NCBI RefSeq assembly: GCF_002234675.1
Contig: NC_019880.2
Span: 14,621,756-14,685,755 of the forward strand
Direction of reading: 5' to 3'
DNA length: 64,000 nt
Source: Oryzias latipes
Lineage: Eukaryota > Chordata > Actinopteri > Beloniformes > Adrianichthyidae
In this document: positions 1 through 11,093 of the stretch, one piece after another
How positions within the stretch are numbered: the first letter of the stretch is position 1
Layout: each line of letters starts with the position of its first letter
Notes under the pieces: generated by a model
Told to the model about the DNA's origin: nothing
Database searches by the model: none
What the model saw: the letters and a program-made list of their open reading frames with translations, nothing else
Position numbers and translations under genes: made by a program

Positions 1-689
1 TGAGGATCAGGGGAAAAAAATTAATGTGAAAAGAGTCCTGCAATATGGTTGTAACTGTTTTTGTTGCTGTCTTTTGTTGTTGCAGGAATAGCCATTGCAA
101 TAATTGCATCCACCATTCTAAACCTCTAACACTGCACACATTTCCACAGCAAACACATCCAGTCAACTAAGCAGTTTAGATTTGTCTGTCCCCTGCAGAA
201 ATGCCATAATAATTATAATAAAAAAGGACCAACATCACTGATCACATCAGGGAAAGAGGCGGTGAAACGACAAACTAAAATAAAAGACCCTGCTTTGTTT
301 CCTAGCACCTAAAAGACAAACAACATTAAATCCAACCAAATTGCCTCGGTTATGTAACCAATTACTGTTGGAGGGAAGTCTGGATTATGTCAAATAATTG
401 TAATATATTCATGAGGGGGGAAAAAAGATCAGACATGAGGAGGTTTCTTTAAAACCTGAAGCTCTCTGGGAGACAAAGCAACACAAACAAATCCCCTGCT
501 GTCACTTTAAAGTCCTGAGGCTTCAGATGACTTTTTTATTACATGTGACACATCCGGCTGTGACACTGCTGAGGTCACGCAGACAAATTCAGATTTCTAC
601 ACAGTGTAATGCTGCTTAGCATTAAACAAAAAAAGAAAAGGTCTGAGATCTTTATTTATTTATTTATAAATTTATAGAGATGCATTTTA

Positions 690-1650
690 TACATTACCAG
701 TCAAATGTTTGGAAAATCCAACTATTAATATACATATTTTAGATTTATTGTAAATAAATACCTTTTTTTTAAAACAGGACTTCAAAGTAAAGTTACATAA
801 CAAAAGATTAGTACAAAATGTAATTTGAAAAAACTGTAACATGAAAACATCAAATAATACAACTATCTTTTTGAATATTTTTAAATTGTGAACATATTTG
901 GATTTAATTTTTTGCAGTTCCTGGTAAATTCCAAACAGGTCTGATATGCCAGACCTGTACAAGCTCAGGCGAGGAAGACTATGATGCACTCGGCTGATAA
1001 AAGATTTGAGCTGCTCGGTTTTTCATTTAATGATGCACCACGTTTTTTTTTTTTTTTATAAAGGTCTTTACTATATAAGTCAGGTTAGTTATATGAGACA
1101 ATTTCCTCGGGAAGAAATATGATATGGATGGAAATGTTTCTTCAAAACCTAACTTTGTCTTTTGCCACAGTGCAGTGTAAAACTGTTGATACTGGTGTAA
1201 GAACACAGACTTTCAACTCTCCACCTCAGATTCTCTGTTGAATAGAGGTCCAGAGACTAAAAAAAATCCATAAAAGCTTGAATTCCTTTTTACTTAGCAT
1301 AGGCGATGTGTTTGGGATCATTGTGATGAGAGAAGATCCAGCCACGTTTCATCCTCAACACTCACTGACGGAAGGAGGTTTTTCACCAAAACCTCACTGT
1401 GCATGGCCTCGTTCATCCTTTCTTTAATAGTTCTCTTTACAGAAAAAACTGCCCCAAATCATTATGTTTCCACCCCCATGCTTTACAGTGGGTGTTTTGG
1501 GGATGCCACTCAGCATTCTTTCCCCTCAAAACACGGTGAGTTCCATTCTGGTCTTTTCTGACCTCATGACATCCTCCTCTGGATCATGCAGGTGGTCTCT
1601 GGAGAGCTTTAAACAGGCCTGAACACATGTTGGCTTAAGCAGTATTTGAA
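690..1650 (-). mobile_element. Decayed Tc1-like DNA transposon
   Basis: On the minus strand, about 1640 down to 1310 reads as fragments of a Tc1/mariner transposase. Recognisable pieces are KHGGGNIMIWG (complement of roughly 1445-1495) and a stretch ending near MNEAMHSEVLVKNLLPSV (roughly 1360-1420). The frame is broken by stops and shifts. At 693-717 the plus strand reads ACCAGTCAAATGTTTGG, close to the inverted-repeat end of many fish Tc1 elements. I did not find a matching right end, so the right limit is approximate. The copy is dead. It probably lies in the first intron of the DNAJC17-like gene. Confidence 0.7.
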
Positions 1651-3630
1651 TTTATGATGACGTAGTGTGTTACCATAGGAACCTCTATTAATATGGTCCC
1701 AGCTCTTTGGGTCCTTTATATCTGCCGAATTCAAAGTAGACACACATTTTTTAACTTATTAAATATTAAACATCATCATTTTTGGGTTTTAATTTGTACT
1801 CATTTTATTCTGAATAATTATCTAAAATATCTAAATGTTATAATGAATTTAAAGAATATGGTTTGTCTGTCACCCCATGGCAGTATGTATCCTCACCCCA
1901 TTTTTGATTTAATTTGGTTAAAATCATAGCAAATTTGCTTTTACATTAGCTCATTTTTGTATTCTTCCTTCCAATAACCATATTTTTTGTTTTCAATAAC
2001 CTGGAGATGTAAATAAACTATAAAAAAATGTCTTTCCATGTCTATGAAACTATGAAGCCTTCCAATGATCTGTCAGCGTGTCATTCAGACATGTGAGAGC
2101 TTTTTCCACAGTTTTGTTGAGTCAATCCTTGTTCTGTAATGGTATTCTTTACAAACTAATTAACCTTAATCACAGTTATAAAGACTTAAGAATCAAATCC
2201 CTGCAAAGATGTGGCCAACAGTTGAGCTCAAAATGCTCTGTCTGGAGGTAAACCATGCAGGCATGTTGCTGCTGCAAACTGCAAAGCCTTAGGTAATTTG
2301 GTTGAATAAAATTTGAGTAGCTGAATAACCGCGAGAACATTGTGTGGTCCTGGCTGCTGACATTGTTTCACCAAAGCAATCTGTGGTAGGTTCAACTCCG
2401 GTGGCTAGACCCGAGCAAAAGCCTGCTTTAGCAGCACCATAAAGCAAACCCCGGTCATCTACAGTCATTAAATCATAAGCTCTGACATGCATGTTTCTCC
2501 GACACGTCTCAACGAGCCACACGCAAGGGATGGTCAACAGTGGTGATAACAGGAAGACAAGGTTAGAGAACCACAAGGGAATATGGGAAAGTCATAGAAA
2601 GTTCCTCACAAGCTCAGCCTGCATAAACACCTTTGAGATCGGCCTCTTCCATGCGAGCTGCAATAAACAACGTGTACAAAAGTGGGGAGAGGGCAGTGGG
2701 CCAAACAAATGCCATGATATGCGTATGCCCACATTTGACTGATTTTGGAGCTCCAATCTGCACAGAAGTCCACTATCTCTCCCAATCATCAGCCGACCTC
2801 ACAGAGAACCAGCACTCTCCGTTTTGGAGCCTCAATTCTGCACAAACCACAACCCTTAACTTCCCTCCACATTAATCCTCTGGGGAGTTGAGCACTTTGA
2901 AATCCAGTTACGAAAATTAACTTCTTCCCTCATTTTGGCAGCTAATGCGTATTCCCCTTAGACAAGAGGATTGTAAAGGCAGCGGTGGTCATAGGAAAAA
3001 GACTATGGTGAACCACTTCTGACTAAGAGAGGAACTAGTAGATGAAAGGGGATTGGGTTTTACAAAAAATATATATGTTTAACATTTAAAAAAATTATAT
3101 TTATGCAAAAATGGATGATGGAAATGTTTTTCATGAATAATTATGTTGCACATGTATGTACAAAAGTTTCTCGATAGGTTTCACACGTGATGGTTCTTGA
3201 GATCATAATTACCATGCTCTTACAGAAAAACATTAGAGTAAATTGGTGTAACACCACCACCTAGTGGTGTCTACTGTTAACTGCAGTCACTGTGAGTTAG
3301 CAGTTAGCCGGTCTTGCACCAGGTTGTCTGCTTTTAAATGGGGGTTTTTATCAAGATAGTATTGAGCAATATATAACATTGTTTTAGTTTGACATCGTTA
3401 AACCTTAACTAATTCAAAAGTTTTCACCTCGAGCTTTATTTCACACACAAACACTGCGTTAAAATCATTTTTTTAGCATGCATCTACAGCACAGTTACCT
3501 TCCTCATCAAAACCGTTTTTTTCTTTAACTTAGTAATCTTTTGTGCTTAAATCAACTACTCGGTTAAAACCGGCCACTATTTTTTTTTCATTAAAGAATC
3601 CAACTTCTTATTTATTAAACAAATACTTAG
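1651..3630. other. Noncoding stretch, likely intron of the DNAJC17-like gene
   Basis: No exon could be supported here. I looked on the minus strand for the continuation of the J domain (helix II and the HPD motif) and did not see it. The second DNAJC17 exon is therefore probably left of the window. Short open frames around 2290-2880 match nothing I recognise and lack splice support. Confidence 0.5.
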
Positions 3631-3635
3631 CGTAC

Positions 3636-3716
3636 CTCTTTGGTTGTGGCAGAACTCTTAATACCGAGTAAGCCATACAGATCCATCTGTAGGATATCCT
3701 TGGCCTTTCCAGACAT
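3636..3716 (-). CDS. dnajc17: DNAJC17-like J-domain protein, first coding exon
   Basis: This minus-strand exon encodes 27 residues beginning MSGKAKDILQMDLYGLLGI and ending TTKE. The LQMDLYxLLGI core is the start of the J domain of DNAJC17, a spliceosome-associated Hsp40 with a C-terminal RRM (family knowledge). The start ATG is at 3716-3714 with A at -3. The upstream frame stays open to 3857, but that part is not J-domain-like, so the start is set by homology. The exon ends in phase 0 at GAG followed by a good donor (GTACGC, 3635 leftwards). The rest of the J domain and the RRM are not in the window. The gene is divergent from inf2. This pairing is not the mammalian arrangement, where DNAJC17 sits on human chromosome 15. 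Confidence 0.8.
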
Positions 3717-3900
3717 CTTTTCCAAATGACAAGTGAAAAGACAAAAAATATATACAATAATATTTAAAGTTAAAAATAATTGTAAGGGTTTGTCTAATTT
3801 ATTTAGGCTATTTGTTGTGGTAGTTGTTTCATGATACCGGAATGACTCGGGTCGCATGAATATGACGTTAATAACGACCCGGATGTTCTTTGTGCCCTAC
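3717..3900 (-). promoter_or_regulatory. Likely 5'UTR and promoter of the DNAJC17-like gene
   Basis: Directly upstream of the ATG at 3716. A short CpG-containing stretch at 3838-3905 holds a CRE-like half site (TGACGTTA near 3862) and an ETS-like core (CCGGAT near 3880). There is no TATA box. This is inferred from position and motif content; no transcript start can be set. Confidence 0.35.
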
Positions 3901-6900
3901 GAAATGTAGTCCATATATTAATTCATAAGGTACTTTTAAACACTTTTACTCCACATTTATAAAAAAAAAACACATGCATACATACTGTACACCTACGGAT
4001 TTTAATTAGTTTTTAATTTATTGGAACATATAATGCTCATTTTGCATATTTATTCTTATCAAATGAAAAATACATATGTATATCAAATCAAATAAAACTT
4101 TATTTGTATGGCACTTTTACAACTCAGGTCACTCAAAACGCGTCACAGAAAAACATAATCAAATTTAAAAACAAAAGAACAGGACAAACAAATGTTTTGT
4201 TTAAAACGCACACAATGCCGAGCCCCCCGCCACCCAAACCACCCACCCACAAATACACACGTAGACAGACACACTGCATGATAAAAAGAGTAATAAAATG
4301 AAGCCATGTAGAAGCCTGGGTTTTGTATTGAAGTGTGGAAACGATGTTTTTAGGGAAATGTCCACATTCACAGAATAGCCACAGGACCCCCCAGATCAAA
4401 GCAAAAGAGCCAGACCTAAGGGTAACTTTTTGTCAGTTGTTTATTTTTTACTATTTTTATATGTGGTTTCTTATTTTGATTGTTTAATCTAATTCTATTT
4501 GCTGACAGTCATATTTATCCATAACAATCCAGTTTTCAAATCGTGCATTAGTTATAATCTTATCATCAGCAGGTGAATTATCTTCATCTTTCATTTTGCA
4601 CAATAATTAAAATTAATTAATAAAATGTGCTTGAAACAGGCGAGAAATCGTGTAGATGGTAAAACATGACTAAAAAGCAAAAAATAAACATTTTATTTCA
4701 GGGCTTTTGGTGTGTTTGTTGTTGGTTCATGGGAGGGGTAAGCAAGGCACTTCTCCTGAGTGGGTAAACAACTTTCTGAACAGGTTAGTGTGTTTTATGT
4801 ACCGGTAGTCAATTTTCTAAAACTCTATATAGAAAATGTAAAAATTGGAAGCTTAAAGTTTAAACTTGTAATTGTGGGATTTTCTGGGCATGTTGGAAGA
4901 CACTAGGAAGGTCCTGAACCTACAACAGACCATTTTGCTACTATGTGCACATGCAGTCTGAAAAAGACTGCCACATATTTTCTAATCTTTCTTTTGTTTG
5001 TTTTGGGGTCATTTTGATCACATCATCTTAGCTTCAGAGATAACAAACGCCCAACATGTGAGTAAGATCATGCAACAACAATGGGACCCTTTTGTTATGA
5101 GGCAAGGGTTGTAACAAAATAAAGATTCTACAGACTACACTTGCTAAAATGTCCTGTCTAAGAAACATTTGTTATTATTTTTTTAAAGATTTCAAACTTG
5201 TACCGATTAAAATAATACGTCTGTCGGGGTATAATTTTCCTTATACTTTCTGAGAAAAGAGGTTGGTTGGTTTTAGTTTTATTTGTAGGAAGATTGCAAT
5301 TCAATTACAGTTCTGGCCATCCTGTCTGAGTCAGTTTGTCAAAATAAATTCTTCAGAAAGACTCCAGTTAAAGGGAATAGAAATTATGCATGGACAAAAT
5401 AATAGGATTTTTCTAGAAAAAAAAATTAATCATGCTCTTACTTAAAAAAAACATGACAGATGACAGAAAAACATATAAACATCTGAGGTAGAGTAAAACA
5501 AACATTTTTGTTCATGATTAAAATGCTTTCTATCATATTTCCATGAAACGATGACTCTGTTTTTACTTTAGAATGTCTGTTTATTTTATGATTATTTTCA
5601 CTTACTTAATCAACTGCTGCAGCCCTTCCTGCAAGCCTTGGGGTTTCTCAAATTTCAGCACCAGGAAAAGGCCATAATGTGTGAAAACAGAGGAACTATA
5701 AACCACAAACTGAAACTTCCATTGTCGTTTTTTTTTCTTTTGGAATTCAAAAGGAAACACATTTCTCTAAAAAGAAAGCAACGTTGCATGTCATGAAGGT
5801 TGCATCAATCCTGGATTATGATGGAAAAAAATGTTCTAATAACAGAGGATATGGAATTAACCCTGGTGGTTAAATTCCACATGCTGTCCATACATATAAT
5901 AGGAACCATCCCAATGATGTTGACTTTAATTAAAGATCACTTTCTGTTTGTTTAACTGCAGCCAGTGTGTTGCCTGACCCTCCCAAACTAGCTCAACAAG
6001 TGCTCCATCTCCAATGCTCAAAAGCTTTTGTTCAGAGATGGCAGTCTCATTTATTATGCCTCTGCAATCGGATAACACAGAGATGCGTTTTGCTTTCTTT
6101 CTGTTTTTAGTCTGCGTTTGCATTCTCTGCTGTCTCCCCGACAGAAGCGCCATTGTCTTCATGTTGAATAATGCATCCTTAAGAGATCATGCTGTGACTC
6201 GACCGTTTGAAGCAGCACAGCAATCTGCTGTTTTTCTTTGTGGCAGGGAAAGTTTAGCAAGTTATACAGCCCCAAGTCACAAACACTATGACAATTAGTG
6301 CAATGCGGCAGCACAAACAAAAGCCAGAGGCATTGTTTTCCTTGCAGATACCATCCCTTTTTATCTTATTTTTGTTCTAATTTCTTCATATTATGGACCA
6401 ATTTGAGATAGTAGGATCATTTTTTTCTCAATTCTTTTTCATTTTCCACGCTGGCATCATTACCTATTTTACTATACAGTAGTACATCAGTGTTTTATTT
6501 TATTTTTTTTCTTTTCAGATTCCTGACAGAATTTGCAAACCATACTGTTTTTCTTCAGTTGCTACTTTCTGTTTCAGATCAGCTGATGGGATGGGGAGTG
6601 TGGGAAGAGGGCCCAACCGCTGGCTGCTCTCAGCATCACCAGAAGCTGCAAGTTACACAACAAAACAAGCAGCAGGATCGGAATTGGATGCTTTTGTACT
6701 TTCAGAATAAAACGCCTCTATGTGTTTGTTGTTTTCCTGTAACGCAGTCGGTGTCCAGACTTTTTTGCAAAGAGGGCCAATGTGTGAGCGCCAACCAATG
6801 AATTATATGAACCCTTATAATAACATGAAGTGCAAAGGACTAATGATTTTTTTTAATTGGATACTTTTATTTCCACATACAAAACAGAAATACATCTATA

Positions 6901-7600
6901 TACATTTTTTCCAAAATTTATGTTATTTTGTGTTTGAAAACTAAAAATAACACAAATAGTTATCTTATTAAGAAATACAAACCACTGTAGTTTTGATTAG
7001 AGAAAGAAAAAAAACTGTTCATTTAGTTTACAAAATGACATTTTAGAAATAAGCTAGAACGTGTCACAGAAGGGTCCGGCGACAGTGTTGCCTCCATTGT
7101 CTGTATAAGAGAGTTCTCTCCCATAGACAATGGTAGCCACAGATTTACAACAACTTCTAGTTTAACCAATAACAATCAAGAAATGGTGCACAGTTTTTAA
7201 AAGTGCTGGGGGCTGCATGTTGATTTTTATGAAAGGAAGCTGTGGGCTGGTAGAAATATGAATGAAAGCCATGTTGCCTACGGGTCGGAATATGGACATG
7301 CTTGTTGAAACATATTATGCATGAGCCCTGTGGGAGCAGCTTCAGCTTGGATGGATTTTTTACGTTTTAGAGAACACACCCTCTTTTTTTCGTTCTTGAC
7401 CTTTTACTTTGTTTAGTTTATTGAGACCAAATATTTCACAACATTTCCAATGAATGCTATGGGGGGGGGGGGGGGTAGTGCGTTTCCTGCTTATTTTGTC
7501 TTTCATTTGTGTATGAAGAATGCATTGTTTTTTTTCCATGTCAAAAAAGCAAGATGATTTTTGTTGTTGTTGTTAAGCTAGTTTTATTTTGAAAGTACTG
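3901..7600. other. Intergenic region between the DNAJC17-like gene and inf2
   Basis: AT-rich, without any splice-supported exon on either strand. It contains the LINE tail at about 4086-4170, a 15-base G run at 7461-7475 and a TTG-rich simple stretch near 7558-7575. Small open frames at 5926-6298 and 6490-6944 match no family I know. Confidence 0.6.
4086..4170 (-). repeat. 3' tail of an L2-like LINE
   Basis: The plus strand reads AATAAAACTTTATTTGTATGG followed by GCACTTTTACAA, the same tail that ends the longer LINE copy at 23925 (CTTTATTTGTATAGCACC). On the minus strand this is the 3' end of the element. Only the tail is recognisable here. Confidence 0.5.
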
Positions 7601-7619
7601 ACCGGATGTTCCACTTCGG

Positions 7620-7860
7620 CAGCGCTCGTCTTTTCTCGGACGGGCTTCTTAAGTGAGTGAGAGCTCGGGGGCAGTGGCGCTCTCAAAGGGGCACCATCAA
7701 CACACTGTCCAGCCCGCCACGTAGAGCTGAAACCATCGGTCAAATTTGAAAGGAAAGAGAGAAAAAACGTTTCATTGGGAGGAAATGTCTCGACAGCGAA
7801 GTGCTCCCCCCACGTGAATTCCCGAAGTGGGTTTTGAAGTGATTATTCTTAGGACTCGAG
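7620..7860 (+). other. inf2: inf2 noncoding first exon and promoter region
   Basis: This GC- and CpG-rich block contrasts with the AT-rich flanks and ends at a strong donor (GACTCGAG then GTAAGAGAC, exon end 7860). The next acceptor that fits is at 11082, 11 bases before the inf2 start codon, so this is the best candidate for the 5' untranslated first exon. No TATA box is visible. The left end (transcription start) cannot be set from sequence. Confidence 0.55.
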
Positions 7861-8852
7861 GTAAGAGACATCCTTCGATTTTTTTTACTGGTTATCTCCA
7901 CAGCAGAGGCAGCCACAACTGTTGTCATTATTATTGTGCGCTTATTTTAATGCCACATTAGGGCGACACACGTTCCGTTATCTCTGGGTATTTCAGAAAA
8001 ACCGCAAAGTGGCAAAGGTGCTCCCTAAAATGCCGCAATTTGGCGGCTCTAATGACGCGCTGTTGGCTGCGTGGATGGCTGCGTGGCAGCATTTTTATTT
8101 TTTATCTCCAACTGTTTTTTTTCCTCCCATCAAGGGTTTCATGCGCGTTCAAAATCCACCTAATCTGTCGCTGGAATCATGTTTGTTGCCAGATAATTTG
8201 TCAGTTTTCAGGGGTTTTTGTTCTCCTCCTCTCCTCAACAGTTGGACATCCGCAGACTTTCTGGAATGGATGAAATGGATTGCATAAGATTTGAACTCTT
8301 GGCGTGCGCTGGAGGAGTGAACAGGCATGTCAGTCACTCCCTTCAGCCGCAGAACAGGGGGGAGGAGAGGCAAGGAGGTGATCTGCAGATGTTATCTGTG
8401 GCATAATAACTTAAAAGAAGGGTTTGACGTTGTTTCACGTACGTCAAGCCAGGTCCCCAAATTGAAGCTAAGCATGCCACAACAGACCCCCCCCCCCCTC
8501 CCTCTGTTCTGATCATATAGATTAGTGTCAATGATCAAAAAAAAAATCACGAAAATTTCACAAATTTGCAAACTGCTCCAGGTTTATTTGATCATCTCCC
8601 CTCACAAATCTAATAGGTTATCTGCTCTATTGGTTTTGCAGCCATGTGCAGGACATCATCTCAGATCAGCATATGTCTCAGAGGAAACAAGTCCGTGGAG
8701 ATGCTGCTGCACATTTGGATGTGTTGATGCTGTACAGTAGCAGTGGGCTGCTGAGTGGGTGGTGTAACCTGAGGACAGATGAGTAGGCTTGTGAATCAGC
8801 AGCCTGCAGTACATGGGAGCTCCATCAGACGATGTCGACAAAAATCAAAGTT

Positions 8853-9366
8853 CTTTTAAAGACCTATTCTGATGAAAATCCCGTTTTCTGTGTTCTAAAC
8901 AGGTTCTTGTGATGTTTATCTGATGATGGAGGGCATATATTAAGAAGATTAATTCGAAAAATGGATTTTCTGAGTAGTTCTTTTATTCAAATCGTTGTAA
9001 ATCAGGAGCAGACGACAATAAAATGCAGTCGGAAAAAGCTTGCAGCTCTGATGTAGAAGGCGCTACAGCAAACCACAAGGTCTGATGCATCCGGCAGTAG
9101 ACGACTACATCCATTTGCGTTTTCCTAATTCAAGATGGCGTCTGGCTCCAACATTGCTCGCTGTTTTTGCTACACTACTAATGTTGAGTTGAGAGTGTGA
9201 GGATGAGGGGAAGTGAGGGAGGGCTTACTCTTTACCAACCAGTTCTGATGTAGCTCTGCAGAAACTATGTCCTCGAAAACGACTGAGGTTTTTAGATCTT
9301 GCCTAACCATAATTTAAAGAGCACTACTTCAAAATGGATCAAAAGATGATCAGAGTGGGACTTTAA
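8853..9366 (-). repeat. TTTAAAG-family inverted-repeat element, copy A
   Basis: One of five related copies in this window, in the same orientation as the copy at 39851. It starts near CTTTTAAAGACCTATTCTGATG and ends CAGAGTGGGACTTTAA, so its ends are inverted repeats of one another. It shares internal words with the copy at 39851, including GTTCTTGTGATG, CTGAGTAGTTCTTTATTCAAAT-like sequence and the decayed peptide-coding core. No transposase is seen, so it looks non-autonomous. Confidence 0.7.
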
Positions 9367-10822
9367 TCTGATTTACAGAACCGAATTTAAAAAAAAAAGT
9401 CTTCTTGTGTTATGAGTGCTTGGGGAAACTTTTCTTGTTTTTGTTTAAAAATCCACATAGGTGGTGGAAATAAAAAAATTAAAAAAATCCCGAAGGGGAA
9501 GTTGAGATGTCACGCCGGCTTCTTTGTCAAGTGGCGAGTTTCCTGTTTGTGGGAAAGTCCTTTCCTTCCCTTTAAGAACCTTCAGAGTCACAGTGAGGAG
9601 TTCAGTTCACAGCCCTCCCCTCCCCAAAACATTCCAAATCAGACTTAAAAGTTTAATAAATCATTATTATTGTATCTTTCTGCTTCGTATAACACAAAAA
9701 GGAGTCCAGAGAAAATGTTCCCAAGAGGGACAAGAAGCATTCCCTCCACGTCACATCCAGTGTCCGCAGCAGCTCTTTGAAGGCCCTTTGTGAAAACGCC
9801 ATTGTCTGCATGTCTGCCTGCCTGCTGCCACGGTAACACTCTCCGAGTGGCAGCAGGACTAGACTGTTCAGTCAGAATCAACAAATGTCTTGTCAGAAAA
9901 ATGTGAGAGAAGGGAATAATAGCCTGGCCTTAGCTCGACTTTGCACACGGCACTCAAAACGTGCTAAAAGTTGTTGCTCGATTTATTCATCCAGAGAAAG
10001 AATCAGTTTGCTTTTTTAAATTAAAAACAACGTTCTTTAATCACAAATGTACTTCTTTTTGAGCAGAAAAACACACGGCAGCTCCTCCATTTTTAGAAGG
10101 ACTCATTCAGGCCAGTTTTCCTTTCCTAATGGATGACGCTGCATGAAGGAATTCCTCTGATCATATGTATTTTTTAACCACATCATGCACGGGTGTGGCA
10201 CCCTGGAGCTGCAGCATTCAGCTCCTGATAGCTTTTGTGAATGTGACAAAGAATGTGTCTAATGTCCTGATACCCGATAACGTTACCCGACAAACTCATT
10301 TAGCAGTCTTTAAAGCTTTTAAGCCATGTGAGAACCCATCTACTGTGGTTTGCTTTAGCTTTTAAATATATGTCCTACTAAAAAAACATAATTTTTTTAC
10401 ATTTGCTTTAGCCTGTCAATTAATGTGAGGTTTTTATTTATTTATTAAACAGCAGTTTTATTTTTGTATAATCTTATATTTATGTGTTATTCTGGCATTT
10501 TTTCAAAAGTGTAATGTCCCGTTATTCAAAGAAATAAACAACAAATTCCTCCTCGGTTTGCTTGTATGTTTGTCTGCAGCAGACCGGGATGAGTCTGGCT
10601 TTGTCTGGTTGTGTTCGGAGAGCGGGACGCTCTTTCATGCAGGATTTTGTTGGAATGTTTTGGCTGAGCAGCTGTAGACCGAACTGCTGACTGATGTTTT
10701 ACTCACTCCCAGCATGCAGAGCTGTCATTTCCCTTTTTCTTTTCCGTTCTGATAAAGCTTTTATTTTTATGGCCTGCTTCCTCTGGTGTAGATTGCTGTC
10801 ACTGCATATTAAAGCCATTTAA

Positions 10823-11026
10823 TCCTTGTGCTATCCTATGGGGTCAAGATGACCATTGACATGTTCTCCCTACCATGACAAAGGTGGATAAAGGTGGAAA
10901 GATTTCATGTAATCCATGGACACCAGTGAAGATCACAAATCATTGAAGAAAAAAGGTTCAGAGCACTGTCTAGTGGGTCTAGATGACCCAACTCCCAATG
11001 TTGAAGTGCCTAGGATAGCACAAGGG
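10823..11026 (+). mobile_element. MITE-like element, 204 bp, copy 1
   Basis: It has near-perfect terminal inverted repeats: CCTTGTGCTATCCTA at the left and TAGGATAGCACAAGG at the right. The left flank is TTAA and the right flank TTAT, which is suggestive of TTAA target choice as in piggyBac-type elements (inference). A reverse-oriented relative lies at 26879-27084. It has no coding capacity, so it is non-autonomous. Confidence 0.75.
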
Positions 11027-11093
11027 TTATATATTATTAGTTAAAGGTAACTACCAACTGATTGTTTGCTTTTTCTTTGCAGATCCAGCAAAC

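Larger units (their letters stand above)
7861..11082 (+). other. inf2 intron 1 with two inverted-repeat elements
   Basis: This 3.2-kb intron contains a copy of the TTTAAAG-type repeat (8853-9366) and the 204-bp MITE-like element (10823-11026). The latter ends only 56 bases before the 3' splice site at 11082. Open frames at 7922-8512 have no splice or homology support. Confidence 0.55.

Noticed and set aside
5926-6298. Overlapping plus and minus open frames in the inf2 upstream region
   Set aside because: No recognisable family, no splice context and opposite-strand mirror frames suggest chance.
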